Assembly: GCF_023715325.1 (NCBI RefSeq)
Contig: NZ_JAMBNX010000001.1
Coordinates: forward strand, 496,001-560,000
From: Agromyces mediolanus
Lineage (GTDB): Bacteria; Actinomycetota; Actinomycetes; Actinomycetales; Microbacteriaceae
Direction of reading: 5' to 3'
DNA: 64,000 nucleotides
In this document: piece by piece, positions 7,280-15,492 of the stretch
Layout of the letters: each line of letters opens with the position of its first letter
Numbering within the stretch: position 1 is the stretch's first letter
The notes under the pieces: generated by a model
Database searches by the model: none
Seen by the model: the letters and a program-made list of their open reading frames with translations, nothing else
Told to the model about the DNA's origin: nothing
Program-made: the position numbers and the translations under genes

Positions 7280-9343
7280 TCAGTGACCGCAGCGGCACTC
7301 GCCGCCGCCGCAGCATCCGCCCGAGGCATCCGCACCGCCTTCGCCGGGCGCGCAGTGCGCGGCCGCGCCGTCGGGCAGGTCCATCGCCGGGTTCTGGTCG
7401 AGGAAGCCGTGCGGCTTGAACCAGAAGCCCGAGTAGTCGACCGGCATGATCGGCCAGTCCTCGGTGCGTGGGATGTGGGTCGGCCCGAACACATGCCAGA
7501 GCACGAGGTCCTCGCCGTCGAGGCTGCGGTCCGCGGCGGTCCACTTCGGCAGGCCGTCACCGGCGTGCGCGTTCGGGTAGAAGCCCGCCGGGTAGAGCTC
7601 CTCGGGGTCGTAGCGGGTGCCCCAGAGGTGCTTCGTCGCGAAAGCCGCGCGCGCGGCGACCGAGGAGTCCGGCTGCGCCGCGAGGAGCGCCTTGCCCTCC
7701 GGGATGAGCCAGTACGCGGTGGGCTTGCCGACGACGTTCGTGCGGTGCGCGCTGCGCACCTCCCAGACCCGGCCGGTCAGCCCGTTCGCGACGCGCTGCG
7801 CCTCGGACTCGCTCGCCAGCTGCACGTCCGACCAGGTGAAGGCGTTGCCGTAGGGGTTGTCGGGACCGGTCGGGATGCCGACCATCTCGATCTCGTGCAG
7901 CGTGTTGTCCTCGCCGTCGATCGCGGCGTCGATGCGGGCGCAGAAGAGGTGCTGGTGCACCGGCGTGAAGATGCCGGGCGCGATCTCGGGCGCGTGCGGG
8001 TTGTCGCTGCCGGGGATGCCGGCGCCCGCGAACACGATGCCCGTCGCCTTCGCCTCGACCTGGATCGAACCGTCGAGGTAGAAGTACCAGAAGAAGCCGT
8101 AGTCGTAGTTGCCGATCGTGGAGAAGTAGCTCACCACGAGGCGCCGGCTGCGGCGGGTCTCCGGGGTGCCCGCGAGATCGGTGTGCTTCCAGAGGATGCC
8201 GTAGTCCTCCTCGTGCATGCACACGGCCTGCGGGATCTTCACCGGGTTGCCGTGGTCGTCGGGCACGAAGGCGTCGAAGTAGTGGATGACGCCGAGGCAG
8301 TCGCAGCCGAGCGCGAGCGAGTTCGCGTTCTTGCCGAGCAGGTACTCGCCCGCGTCGAAGTAGCTGATCCAGTGCCGGCTGATCGAGGTGTCGCCGTAGG
8401 GCACGACCATCTCGGGGACGCTCGCCCGGTGCGCGACCGAGCGGTGCTCCTCGCCGTCGCGGAAGGTGATCTGGTTCAGCACCAGGCCCTCCTGCTGGGT
8501 GAAGCCGACCCGGAAGCGCCAGTTCTCCCACTCCACCAGGCTGCCGTCGACCGAGAAGCTCGGGCCCTCGGGCTGGGTGATCTCGATGGGCTTCAGCGTG
8601 GTGCGGGCCGGGCCCTGCGCCGCCGCCGTGTAGTTGCCGTGCTGCATCGGCACGGGCACGTCGCCCTCGTCGTCGATGCGGATCACGCGGCGCTCGGTGA
8701 GGTCCACGTGCACGACGAGGCCCTCGACCGGGTGCGCCCAGGGGCTGTCCTGCTCGTCGAGCCGCAGGTAGGTGTGCGAACGCACGATCCGCTTGCCGAC
8801 CTCGTCCTCGCGGCCGAAGTAGCCGGGGGCGAGCGGCGAGCAGAAGGCGAGCTCCAGGTGCTCCCCGAGCCCTCGACGCTTCATCGCCGCCTGCCACTCC
8901 GGCGAGGCCTTCACGATCGTCGCCGCCTCCTCGTACTCCTCGAAGAGGTACTGCGGCTGGCCGTACGGCGCCTCGGTGTTCGGCAGCACGCGGAACGCGT
9001 CGACCTCACCGCGGCTCACCGCCACGATCGCCTCGCTCGCGACGCCGGTGTCCCGGTCGAGCAGGGTCACGCGGATGCGTCGGTCGAGGGGGTCGCCCGC
9101 TCTCCACGCGGCGAGGTCCGCCTTCGCCGGGTCCACCGGCAGCATGCGGGGCACTCGGGTGGATGCCGAGACGTGCCCGGCCTCGTCGAGGATGCGCCGC
9201 GCGGCGGCGATCTCCTCGCCCGTCAGCGGGTCGAGCGGGTGCTCGGCGCGCTCCGGGGTGGTCACGCGGGCACCGTGCGTGTGCGTGACATCGGGGCGGT
9301 GCGAGCCGCTGGGGGAGAGCGAAACGTCGGCGTGCTGGGTCAT
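7280..9343 (-). CDS. Primary-amine oxidase (copper/topaquinone)
   Basis: 687 aa, in the usual range. It oxidises primary amines to aldehyde, ammonia and H2O2. The cofactor motif reads TIGNYDYG; Tyr413 would become topaquinone. The catalytic base is Asp330 in YFDAGEY. Copper ligands are His463 and His465 (HQHLF) and His623 (GPTHIPRTEDWP). No signal peptide is visible, so it is probably cytoplasmic. The extreme C-terminus carries an odd Gly/Cys-rich tail, CCGGGECRCGH, which could bind metal. ATG at 9343 with GAGGACC upstream. The likely regulator is the AraC/FeaR-like protein at 19276-20235, because FeaR activates tynA in E. coli; that assignment is inference. Confidence 0.95.
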   Translation of the reverse strand: MTQHADVSLSPSGSHRPDVTHTHGARVTTPERAEHPLDPLTGEEIAAARRILDEAGHVSASTRVPRMLPVDPAKADLAAWRAGDPLDRRIRVTLLDRDTGVASEAIVAVSRGEVDAFRVLPNTEAPYGQPQYLFEEYEEAATIVKASPEWQAAMKRRGLGEHLELAFCSPLAPGYFGREDEVGKRIVRSHTYLRLDEQDSPWAHPVEGLVVHVDLTERRVIRIDDEGDVPVPMQHGNYTAAAQGPARTTLKPIEITQPEGPSFSVDGSLVEWENWRFRVGFTQQEGLVLNQITFRDGEEHRSVAHRASVPEMVVPYGDTSISRHWISYFDAGEYLLGKNANSLALGCDCLGVIHYFDAFVPDDHGNPVKIPQAVCMHEEDYGILWKHTDLAGTPETRRSRRLVVSYFSTIGNYDYGFFWYFYLDGSIQVEAKATGIVFAGAGIPGSDNPHAPEIAPGIFTPVHQHLFCARIDAAIDGEDNTLHEIEMVGIPTGPDNPYGNAFTWSDVQLASESEAQRVANGLTGRVWEVRSAHRTNVVGKPTAYWLIPEGKALLAAQPDSSVAARAAFATKHLWGTRYDPEELYPAGFYPNAHAGDGLPKWTAADRSLDGEDLVLWHVFGPTHIPRTEDWPIMPVDYSGFWFKPHGFLDQNPAMDLPDGAAAHCAPGEGGADASGGCCGGGECRCGH

Positions 9344-9374
9344 CGTGGTCCTCGATCAGGGGGTCGTTGCGTCC

Positions 9375-9413
9375 AGTATCGGCCGAGGCGTCGGCCGCAC
9401 GGTTGACCGTGCG
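9375..9413 (-). promoter_or_regulatory. Amine oxidase promoter with CGCACGGT-TT... dyad
   Basis: An inverted repeat, CGCACGGT (9396-9403) and ACCGTGCG (9406-9413), lies with a 2-bp spacer upstream of a GATACT -10-like hexamer (9380 down to 9375) on the amine oxidase strand. The half-site ACCGTGCG recurs three more times in the adjoining 55-bp repeats, at 9450, 9505 and 9560. A regulator-binding array is inferred. Confidence 0.5.
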
Positions 9414-9429
9414 CGCCGACGCCTTGACG

Positions 9430-9567
9430 TTGCGTGCGAAGAGCGGGCGACCGTGCGCGGCAGCCCAGTCGAACCGCGTGGACCTTGCGTGCGAAGAGCG
9501 GGCGACCGTGCGCGGCAGCCCAGTCGAACCGCGTGGACCTTGCGTGCGAAGAGCGGGCGACCGTGCG
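9430..9567. repeat. 55-bp tandem repeat, 2.5 copies
   Basis: Units start at 9430, 9485 and 9540 (the last is 28 bp). Each begins TTGCGTGCGAAGAGCGGGCG and contains ACCGTGCG; the two full copies appear identical. The array fills most of the 228-bp gap between the 3' end of the permease gene (stop at 9572-9574) and the amine oxidase start, so it lies upstream of the amine oxidase and just beyond the permease stop. Confidence 0.92.
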
Positions 9568-9571
9568 TTCC

Positions 9572-11032
9572 TTACTCCACGACCTCGGTCGCGCGGGTGT
9601 GCACGTTGAACTTCTCGAGGTCGGTCTCGAGGCCGGCGTACACCTCGGGCTTCTGCCGCTTGAGGTACGACCCGTAGCCGATCCCGCCGATCACGGCCGC
9701 GGCGAGCAGCAGCGGCAGCAGGCGGATCCACAGCTCCTGGGAGCCCGCGACGACGTCGAAGTTCCAGATCGCCAGCAGCGAGATCGCGGCGATGCCGAGG
9801 AAGCCGATGCCCGGGGCGATGAGCGTCGACCAGAGCCGACGGTCGCGCTGCCGGCGGAACGCGACCACGATCGAGAGCGCCGCGAGCCCCTGCAGGATGA
9901 GCACGCTGAGCGTGCCGAAGCCGAGCATCGCCGGCACGAGGGTCAGGATCGGGTCGGCGCCGGCCAGGAAGAAGATGATCGCCATGATCGCGGCGAACGA
10001 CGCCTGCACGAGCCCGGCGACCTTCGGCGTGCCGTTCGCGCCGGTGCGGGCGAGGGCGTGCGGCAGCACCCGGGCGCGGCCGAGCGAGAAGAGGTAGCGG
10101 GTCGCGGAATTGTGGAAGGCGAGCATCGCGGCGAAGAGGCTGACGAGCAGCAGGATCATCATCACGGTCGTGAGCGGCCCGCCGAGGTACTGCTGCGAGA
10201 GCGAGAAGATGAGGTCGCCGGTCGGCAGGTGGTCGATCGCGGTCTGCTGCGCCTGGGCGACGCCCGTCGCGCTCACGACGGCCCAGGTGGTGACGCCGAG
10301 GATGATGCCGATCGCGGTGATCGCGATGTACGTGGCGCGCGGGATGGTGCGCAGCGGGGTCTTCGCCTCCTCGCTGAAGAGCGCGGTCGCCTCGAAGCCG
10401 AGGAAGCCGGTCGCGGCGAGCAGCAGGCCGATCGGCAGCGAGCCGGAGAGCACCCACTCGGGGCTGAACGCGGCGACGTCGTAGCCGGTCTGCACGAGCA
10501 CCGAGATGTCGAACACGACGAGCATGAGCACCTCGAGCACGAGGCAGACGCCGAGGATCTTCGAGGAGAAGTCCACGCCGATGCGGGCCAGCACGTAGCA
10601 GACGACGATCGACGCGAGGCCCCAGACCAGCCAGTGGATGTTCACCCCGGTGAGGTCGGCGATGATCGTCTGCATGAAGAAGCCGCTCGTGCCGATCGTG
10701 CCGACGACGAAGAAGTTGTAGCCGAGCGTCGCGATGAGGCCGGCGACGAGCCCGCCGGTGCGCCCGAGGCCCTTCACCACGAAGGCGTAGAAGCCGCCGG
10801 CGTTCACGAGCTGCTTCGACATCTGCCCGTAGCCGATCGCGAAGAGCAGCAGGACGATCGCGACGATGAAGAACGATGCGGGGGTGCCGCCGCCGTTGCC
10901 GAGCGCGATCGCGAGCGACGCGACCACGATGATGCCGGTGAGCGGCGCCACTGCCGCGAGCACGAGGAAGACGATGCCGGCGACGCCGAGGGCGTTGCGC
11001 CGGAGTTCATTGGGGGCGGAGTGTTCGCTCAC
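9572..11032 (-). CDS. APC family amino acid/amine permease
   Basis: 486 aa with about 12 hydrophobic segments spread evenly, as in APC-superfamily transporters. The first segment, VAGIVFLVLAAVAPLTG, contains the family's unwound TM1 region, and a GFLGFEATALFSEEAKTP stretch matches the conserved TM6/loop 'GFE...EE...P' signature. The start is GTG at 11032 with GAAGG upstream; the long upstream extension is unlikely to be coding. It sits upstream of the amine oxidase on the same strand and probably imports an amine or amino acid substrate. Confidence 0.9.
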   Translation of the reverse strand: MSEHSAPNELRRNALGVAGIVFLVLAAVAPLTGIIVVASLAIALGNGGGTPASFFIVAIVLLLFAIGYGQMSKQLVNAGGFYAFVVKGLGRTGGLVAGLIATLGYNFFVVGTIGTSGFFMQTIIADLTGVNIHWLVWGLASIVVCYVLARIGVDFSSKILGVCLVLEVLMLVVFDISVLVQTGYDVAAFSPEWVLSGSLPIGLLLAATGFLGFEATALFSEEAKTPLRTIPRATYIAITAIGIILGVTTWAVVSATGVAQAQQTAIDHLPTGDLIFSLSQQYLGGPLTTVMMILLLVSLFAAMLAFHNSATRYLFSLGRARVLPHALARTGANGTPKVAGLVQASFAAIMAIIFFLAGADPILTLVPAMLGFGTLSVLILQGLAALSIVVAFRRQRDRRLWSTLIAPGIGFLGIAAISLLAIWNFDVVAGSQELWIRLLPLLLAAAVIGGIGYGSYLKRQKPEVYAGLETDLEKFNVHTRATEVVE

Positions 11033-11269
11033 TGCGTGGTCCTTCGATCTCGGGAACTGGGGTGCAGCTCTGGGGGTAGCAAGGATTCTGGCGGTGGAGC
11101 GGATGCCTCGGCTTGACGCGGAGCGAACGGCAGTGGTGTCCCAGCGCACGGTCGCGCGGCGCGTCTGCCGGGCGGTCGCCCGGGCGGTGCAGGATGGCGG
11201 ATGCCGGCGGGTGCCGATCAGGGGGCGCCCGCCGGCGCACCACCGAACGACGGCAGAGAGGCCAGCCGG

Positions 11270-12034
11270 ATGAGACTCGGACTCGAGCGACGCCCGGCGC
11301 TCGTCACGGGCGCGGCGAGCGGCATCGGCGCCGCCGTCGTGGCGCGGCTCCTCGACGAGGGAGCCCGGGTGGCGGCCGTCGATCGCGACGCCGAGCGCCT
11401 GCACGCGAGGTGGGCGGATGCCGCGGGCGTCGTCGCCATCACCGCCGATGTCGCCGACGAGGCATCCGTCGTCCGTACCGTCGAGCGGGCGGTGACCGAG
11501 CTTGGCGGCCTCGCCGTCGTCGTCGGCTGCGCCGGGATCTCCGGCCCCGTCGGCACGAGTCTCGACGAGACCCCGCTCGCCGACTGGCAGGCCGTCTTCG
11601 CCGTGAACGTCACCGGCTCGTTCCTGCTGCTGAAGCACACCGCCGCCGCCCTGCGCGCCGACGCCGCCCGCTCTGGCGACGCCGCCGTCGTGCTGCTCGC
11701 GAGCGACTCCGCCCTCGTCGCCGCCCCCGGCATGGCGCCGTACTGCGCCTCGAAGGCGGCCGTCGTGCAGCTGGCCCGCGCCGCCTCCGTCGAGGCGGCC
11801 GGCACGGGCGTCCGCGTGAACACCGTGTGCCCCTCCGTCGTGGATACCCCGATGAGCCGCGGCGACCTCGGCCTCGAGGAGCGCGGTTTCGATGGCCTCG
11901 ACTACCCCGTGCAGCTCCCGGAGGAGGTCGCCGACGAGGTGCTCTTCCTCGCCTCCCCGCGGGCGCGCGCGATCACGGGCACCTCGCTCGTGAGCGACTT
12001 CGGCTACACCGCCCGCTCGGGCTTCCCGGCCTGA
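11270..12034 (+). CDS. SDR family oxidoreductase
   Basis: 254 aa classical SDR. TGAASGIG lies near residue 11, CAGISG replaces NNAG, the catalytic Ser is in LLASDSALV, and YCASK is the Tyr/Lys motif. The C-terminal segment ITGTSLVSDFGYTA is normal for the family. ATG at 11270 after a GAGAGG-like site; an upstream extension starting MPAGADQ is less likely. It is divergent from the permease and followed by a second SDR 60 bp on. The substrate is unknown; in this locus it may act on a product of amine oxidation. Confidence 0.9.
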   Translation: MRLGLERRPALVTGAASGIGAAVVARLLDEGARVAAVDRDAERLHARWADAAGVVAITADVADEASVVRTVERAVTELGGLAVVVGCAGISGPVGTSLDETPLADWQAVFAVNVTGSFLLLKHTAAALRADAARSGDAAVVLLASDSALVAAPGMAPYCASKAAVVQLARAASVEAAGTGVRVNTVCPSVVDTPMSRGDLGLEERGFDGLDYPVQLPEEVADEVLFLASPRARAITGTSLVSDFGYTARSGFPA

Positions 12035-12094
12035 GGCTGGAACGGTACCGGGCCGGGCAGACCACACGACCGCAACGACAGGAAGGAGCCCGCC

Positions 12095-12910
12095 ATGGGC
12101 TACGCGGGATCATCGACGGCGGGCAAGGTCGTCGTCATCACGGGCGGCGGCACCGGCATCGGCGCCGCCATCGCGGAGCGCTACGCCGCGGAGGGCGCGC
12201 ACGTCGTCGTCGTCGGCCGCCGCCGCGAACCGCTCGAGCGCGTCGCGAACGCGATCGGCGCGCTCGCCGTCGAGGCCGACGCCGCCGACGCCGAGTCGGC
12301 GAAGCGCGCGGTCGCCGAGGTGCTCGCCCGGCACGGCCGCCTCGACGTGCTCGTCGCGAACGCCGGCGGCCACGGCTTCGCCGCCGTCGGCGACACCGAC
12401 GACGCCGCCTGGGAGGCCGCGATGCGGGCGAACCTCACGACCGCCTTCGTGATGGCCAGGGAGAGCCTGCCCGCCCTCATCGAGTCGAAGGGGCAGATCG
12501 TCGTCATCTCCTCGCTCGCGGGACTCTTCGCCGGGCCGTCCGTCGCCGGGTACACCGTCGGCAAGCACGCCCTCATCGGCCTGACCCGCACGCTTGCGCG
12601 CGACTACGGGCGGCACGGCGTGCGGGTGAACGCCGTCTGCCCCGGCTGGGTGCAGACCCCCATGGCCGACGAGGAGATGGACGAGTTCGCCAGGCACGCC
12701 GGTTTCGACGGCGGGCGCGAGGCCGGCTACGCCGCGGTCACCGCCGACGTGCCGCTGCGCCGGGCCGCCGCCCCCGCGGAGATCGCCTCGATCGTGCGCT
12801 TCCTCGGCTCGGGGGAGTCCTCATACATGACCGGCTCCGTGATCGTCGCGGACGGCGGCGCGCACGTCGTCGACCTGCCGACGATCGCCTTCGAGCACGC
12901 CGGCATGTGA
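12095..12910 (+). CDS. SDR family oxidoreductase
   Basis: 271 aa classical SDR. TGGGTGIG lies near residue 16, NAGG near 85, the Ser in VISSLAG, and YTVGK is the Tyr/Lys motif. ATG at 12095 preceded by AGGAAGGAG. It is co-directional with the previous SDR, so the two may form a two-gene operon. The pair is enclosed by the amine oxidase/permease genes on one side and the ABC importer on the other, which suggests shared physiology but does not identify the substrate. Confidence 0.9.
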   Translation: MGYAGSSTAGKVVVITGGGTGIGAAIAERYAAEGAHVVVVGRRREPLERVANAIGALAVEADAADAESAKRAVAEVLARHGRLDVLVANAGGHGFAAVGDTDDAAWEAAMRANLTTAFVMARESLPALIESKGQIVVISSLAGLFAGPSVAGYTVGKHALIGLTRTLARDYGRHGVRVNAVCPGWVQTPMADEEMDEFARHAGFDGGREAGYAAVTADVPLRRAAAPAEIASIVRFLGSGESSYMTGSVIVADGGAHVVDLPTIAFEHAGM

Positions 12911-12930
12911 CGCGCCCCGCGTCTGACGCC

Positions 12931-12978
12931 AGAACCCGAGTTGCCCGACTTTCATGAAAGTCGGGCAACTCCGGTTCT
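12931..12978. repeat. Palindrome family copy 4 (shared 3' hairpin)
   Basis: 48-bp dyad centred at 12954/12955 with one mismatch (12937/12972). The flanks are AGAACC/GGTTCT rather than CCCC/GGGG, so the outer arms have changed in a compensated way. It lies between the convergent stops of the SDR (12910) and livF (12995). Confidence 0.87.
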
Positions 12979-12994
12979 TCGGCGGGGTTCTCGC

Positions 12995-13696
12995 TCAGGC
13001 GGGGGCGCCGCCGAGGTAGGCGCGGTGCAGCAGGCTCGCGTCCTCGCGGAGCGTCGCGGCCGGGCCCTGGAAGCTCACCTGGCCGCTCGCGACGACGAGC
13101 GCCTCGCTGGCGAGGCCGAGCGCGAGGTGCGTGAACTGCTCGACGAGGAGCACCCCGACGCCCTGCTCGGCGATCTCCGACACGATCGGCAGCAGCCGCA
13201 TGAACACCACGGGCGCGAGCCCGAGCGACATCTCGTCGATGAGCAGGAACCGCGGCCTGGCGGCGAAGGCCCTGGCGAGCACCACCATCTGCTGCTCGCC
13301 GCCGGAGAGCAGCGCGGTTGGCGCGTCGATGCGCTTCTCGAGCTCGGGGAATCGGGCGAGCGCCGCGTCGACCTCGGCCGGGGTGCGCGCGGTGAGGGAG
13401 AGGTTCTCCCGCACCGTCAGTGAGGGGAACACCGCCCGCCCCTGCTCGATGTGCACGATGCCCTGCTTCGCGCGGGCGACCCGGGACAGCCGCTCGATCG
13501 GCGTGCCGTCGAGGCGGATCGTGCCCGCCGAAATCGGCGCGACCCCCGAGATGCCGTCGAGCAGGCTCGTCTTGCCGGCACCGTTGGGGCCCACGAGGGC
13601 GGTCACCCGCCCCTGCTCGAGTGTGAAGGACACGCCCTGGATGACGGGACCCGCGCCGCGGCTCACCGCGACGTCGTCGATGATCAACGCACTCAC
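12995..13696 (-). CDS. LivF-type ABC transporter ATP-binding protein
   Basis: 233 aa branched-chain amino acid-type ATPase. Walker A is GPNGAGKTS near residue 36, the signature is LLSGGEQQM, Walker B is FLLIDEMSLGLAP, and the H-loop region is LLVEQ. The GTG start at 13696 overlaps the stop of the LivM-LivG fusion by 4 bp (GTGA). It is the last gene of the importer operon livK-livH-livMG-livF. The substrate may be an amine, amide or amino acid used by this locus; LivFGHMK-type systems also carry ureas, amides and aromatic acids. Confidence 0.93.
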   Translation of the reverse strand: MSALIIDDVAVSRGAGPVIQGVSFTLEQGRVTALVGPNGAGKTSLLDGISGVAPISAGTIRLDGTPIERLSRVARAKQGIVHIEQGRAVFPSLTVRENLSLTARTPAEVDAALARFPELEKRIDAPTALLSGGEQQMVVLARAFAARPRFLLIDEMSLGLAPVVFMRLLPIVSEIAEQGVGVLLVEQFTHLALGLASEALVVASGQVSFQGPAATLREDASLLHRAYLGGAPA

Positions 13697-15492
13697 AGCA
13701 TCTCCGTCTCACCCATGTACGCCTTGATGACCGCGGGGTCCGCGAGCACCTCGTCCTGCGGTCCGCTCGCGAGCACCCGGCCGAAGTCGAGCACGGTGAG
13801 CGTCGAGCAGACCGTGCGCACGAGGTCGAGGTCGTGCTCGATGAGCACGATCGCCATGCCGTACCGGGCGGGCACTTCGCGCAGGCGCGCGCCGAGCTCC
13901 AGGTGCTCCTCGTGGGAGAGCCCGGCGGCGGGTTCGTCGAGCAGCAGCACCCGCGGCCTCGCGAGCACGTTCGCGGCGACCTCGACGAGGCGCCGGGTGC
14001 CGACGTCGACGCCCGCGAGCCGGGTGCGCGCGGGCGGGCAGCCGAAGAAGTCGAGCACCTCGGCCACCTCCTCCGCGGTGACGCGGCGGCGCGCGACGAA
14101 GCGCACGTAGGCGTCGACGGTCAGGGCGGGCGGCACGCGGTCCTGCTGGAACGTGCGGCGCAGGCCGAGCCGGGCCCGCTTCGTCGGGGACATCCGCCCG
14201 AGCGTCGTGCCGCCGAGCCGCACGGCCCCGCTCGCCTGGGGCAGGAAGCCGGAGATCGCGTCGACGAACGTCGACTTGCCCGCGCCGTTCGGGCCGATGA
14301 GCCCCATCACGCTGCCGGCCGGCACTTCGAGGCTCACCTCGTCGAGCGCCTTCAGGGCGCCGAAGCGCACGGTGAGGCCCGTCACGGAGAGCGCGGGCTC
14401 GCCGCTCGCGGGGCGAGGAGCGGATGTCGGGAGGGTGGGAACGGATGCCTCGACCGGGGGCTCCACCACGGCCGGATGCGCCGCGGCATCCGCCTTCGCC
14501 GCCTCCCGTGCCGCCGCGGCGCGGCGGTCCGCGCGCTTCCACCAGAGGTTGCGGATGCCCTGACCGAGGTTCGTGCCGCTCGTGAGGGCCTGCACGCCGA
14601 GGGCGCCGAAGATCACGAAGCCCCAGTCCTGCGGCACGCCCCAGCGCTTCAGCAGCTCGGGCACGAGCACCCACAGGATGCCGCCGAAGATCGCCATGTC
14701 GATGAGGTACGCGCCGCTCATCACCGCGAGCACGTAGAGCGCGAGCGACTGCAGCGGCGTGAAACTCGACGCGAACGGCAGCTGCACCTGACCGGCGAGG
14801 AGGCCGCCCGAGATGCCGCCGAGCGCCGCGGAGACCGCGAAGGCGGTGAGCTTCGCCTGCTGCACGCTCTGGCCGACCGAGGCGGTGCCGCGTTCGCTGA
14901 ACGCGACGGCCTTCCAGCTCGATCCCCAGCGCCCGCGCTGCAGCCAGAACACCACGAGTCCGCAGACCGCGAGCACGATGATGCTGAAGAAGAAGTAGCC
15001 GCGGTCGGTCGAGAAGCCCTCCGGTCGCAGCACGGGGATGCCGTCCTTCGAGCCGGGGAACTGGATCTGCAGCAGCGTCACGTCGAACGCCGCGGCGAAG
15101 CCGAGTGTCACGACGGCGAGGTTCACCCCGCGCAGGCGCAGCGCGGGCAGGCCGACGAGGATTCCGACGACGCCCGCGGCGAGCCCGCCGGCGATCAGCC
15201 AGACCACGAATCCGCCGGGCACCTCGAGCACGTTGAACAGCGAGACCACCCAGGCGCCCACCGCGGCGAAGGTGAGCTGGCAGAGCGCGATCATGCCGGC
15301 GGAGCCGGTGACGATGCCGAGGCCGAGGATCGCGATGGCCGCGGTCACGGCAGACACCGCGAGGAAGACGAAGTAGCCCGACAGTCCGATACTCAGGAGG
15401 TACCCGGCGACGACGCCCACGACGGCGACGCCGATCGGCCAGGCGAGGCGCAGGGCGCGGGAGCGGGCGAGGCCGGCGTCAGCGTGCGGCAT
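13693..15492 (-). CDS. LivM-LivG fusion: ABC permease/ATP-binding protein
   Basis: 599 aa. Residues about 1-320 are a LivM-type permease with many hydrophobic segments. An Ala/Pro-rich linker (about 325-370) follows, then a LivG-type ATPase with Walker A GPNGAGKSTF and Walker B VLLLDEPAAGLSHEE. The ABC signature region reads GVDVGTRRLVEVA, without a clear LSGGQ. ATG at 15492 overlaps livH by 14 bp. Fusion of LivM to LivG is known in Actinobacteria. It pairs with LivH and LivF to drive import. Confidence 0.93.
   Translation of the reverse strand: MPHADAGLARSRALRLAWPIGVAVVGVVAGYLLSIGLSGYFVFLAVSAVTAAIAILGLGIVTGSAGMIALCQLTFAAVGAWVVSLFNVLEVPGGFVVWLIAGGLAAGVVGILVGLPALRLRGVNLAVVTLGFAAAFDVTLLQIQFPGSKDGIPVLRPEGFSTDRGYFFFSIIVLAVCGLVVFWLQRGRWGSSWKAVAFSERGTASVGQSVQQAKLTAFAVSAALGGISGGLLAGQVQLPFASSFTPLQSLALYVLAVMSGAYLIDMAIFGGILWVLVPELLKRWGVPQDWGFVIFGALGVQALTSGTNLGQGIRNLWWKRADRRAAAAREAAKADAAAHPAVVEPPVEASVPTLPTSAPRPASGEPALSVTGLTVRFGALKALDEVSLEVPAGSVMGLIGPNGAGKSTFVDAISGFLPQASGAVRLGGTTLGRMSPTKRARLGLRRTFQQDRVPPALTVDAYVRFVARRRVTAEEVAEVLDFFGCPPARTRLAGVDVGTRRLVEVAANVLARPRVLLLDEPAAGLSHEEHLELGARLREVPARYGMAIVLIEHDLDLVRTVCSTLTVLDFGRVLASGPQDEVLADPAVIKAYMGETEML

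Noticed and set aside
6386-9406. A 1006-codon open frame opposite the amine oxidase and MoaF genes
   Set aside because: Arg/Val/Asp-rich antisense shadow caused by high GC; the minus-strand frames have complete active-site motifs.
9430-9567. CRISPR-like array from the 55-bp repeats
   Set aside because: The repeats are directly adjacent with no variable spacers, only 2.5 units, and no cas genes in the window.
9434-11116. Long plus-strand open frame opposite the APC permease
   Set aside because: Charged low-complexity translation (HDRGERR-like); antisense shadow of the permease gene.
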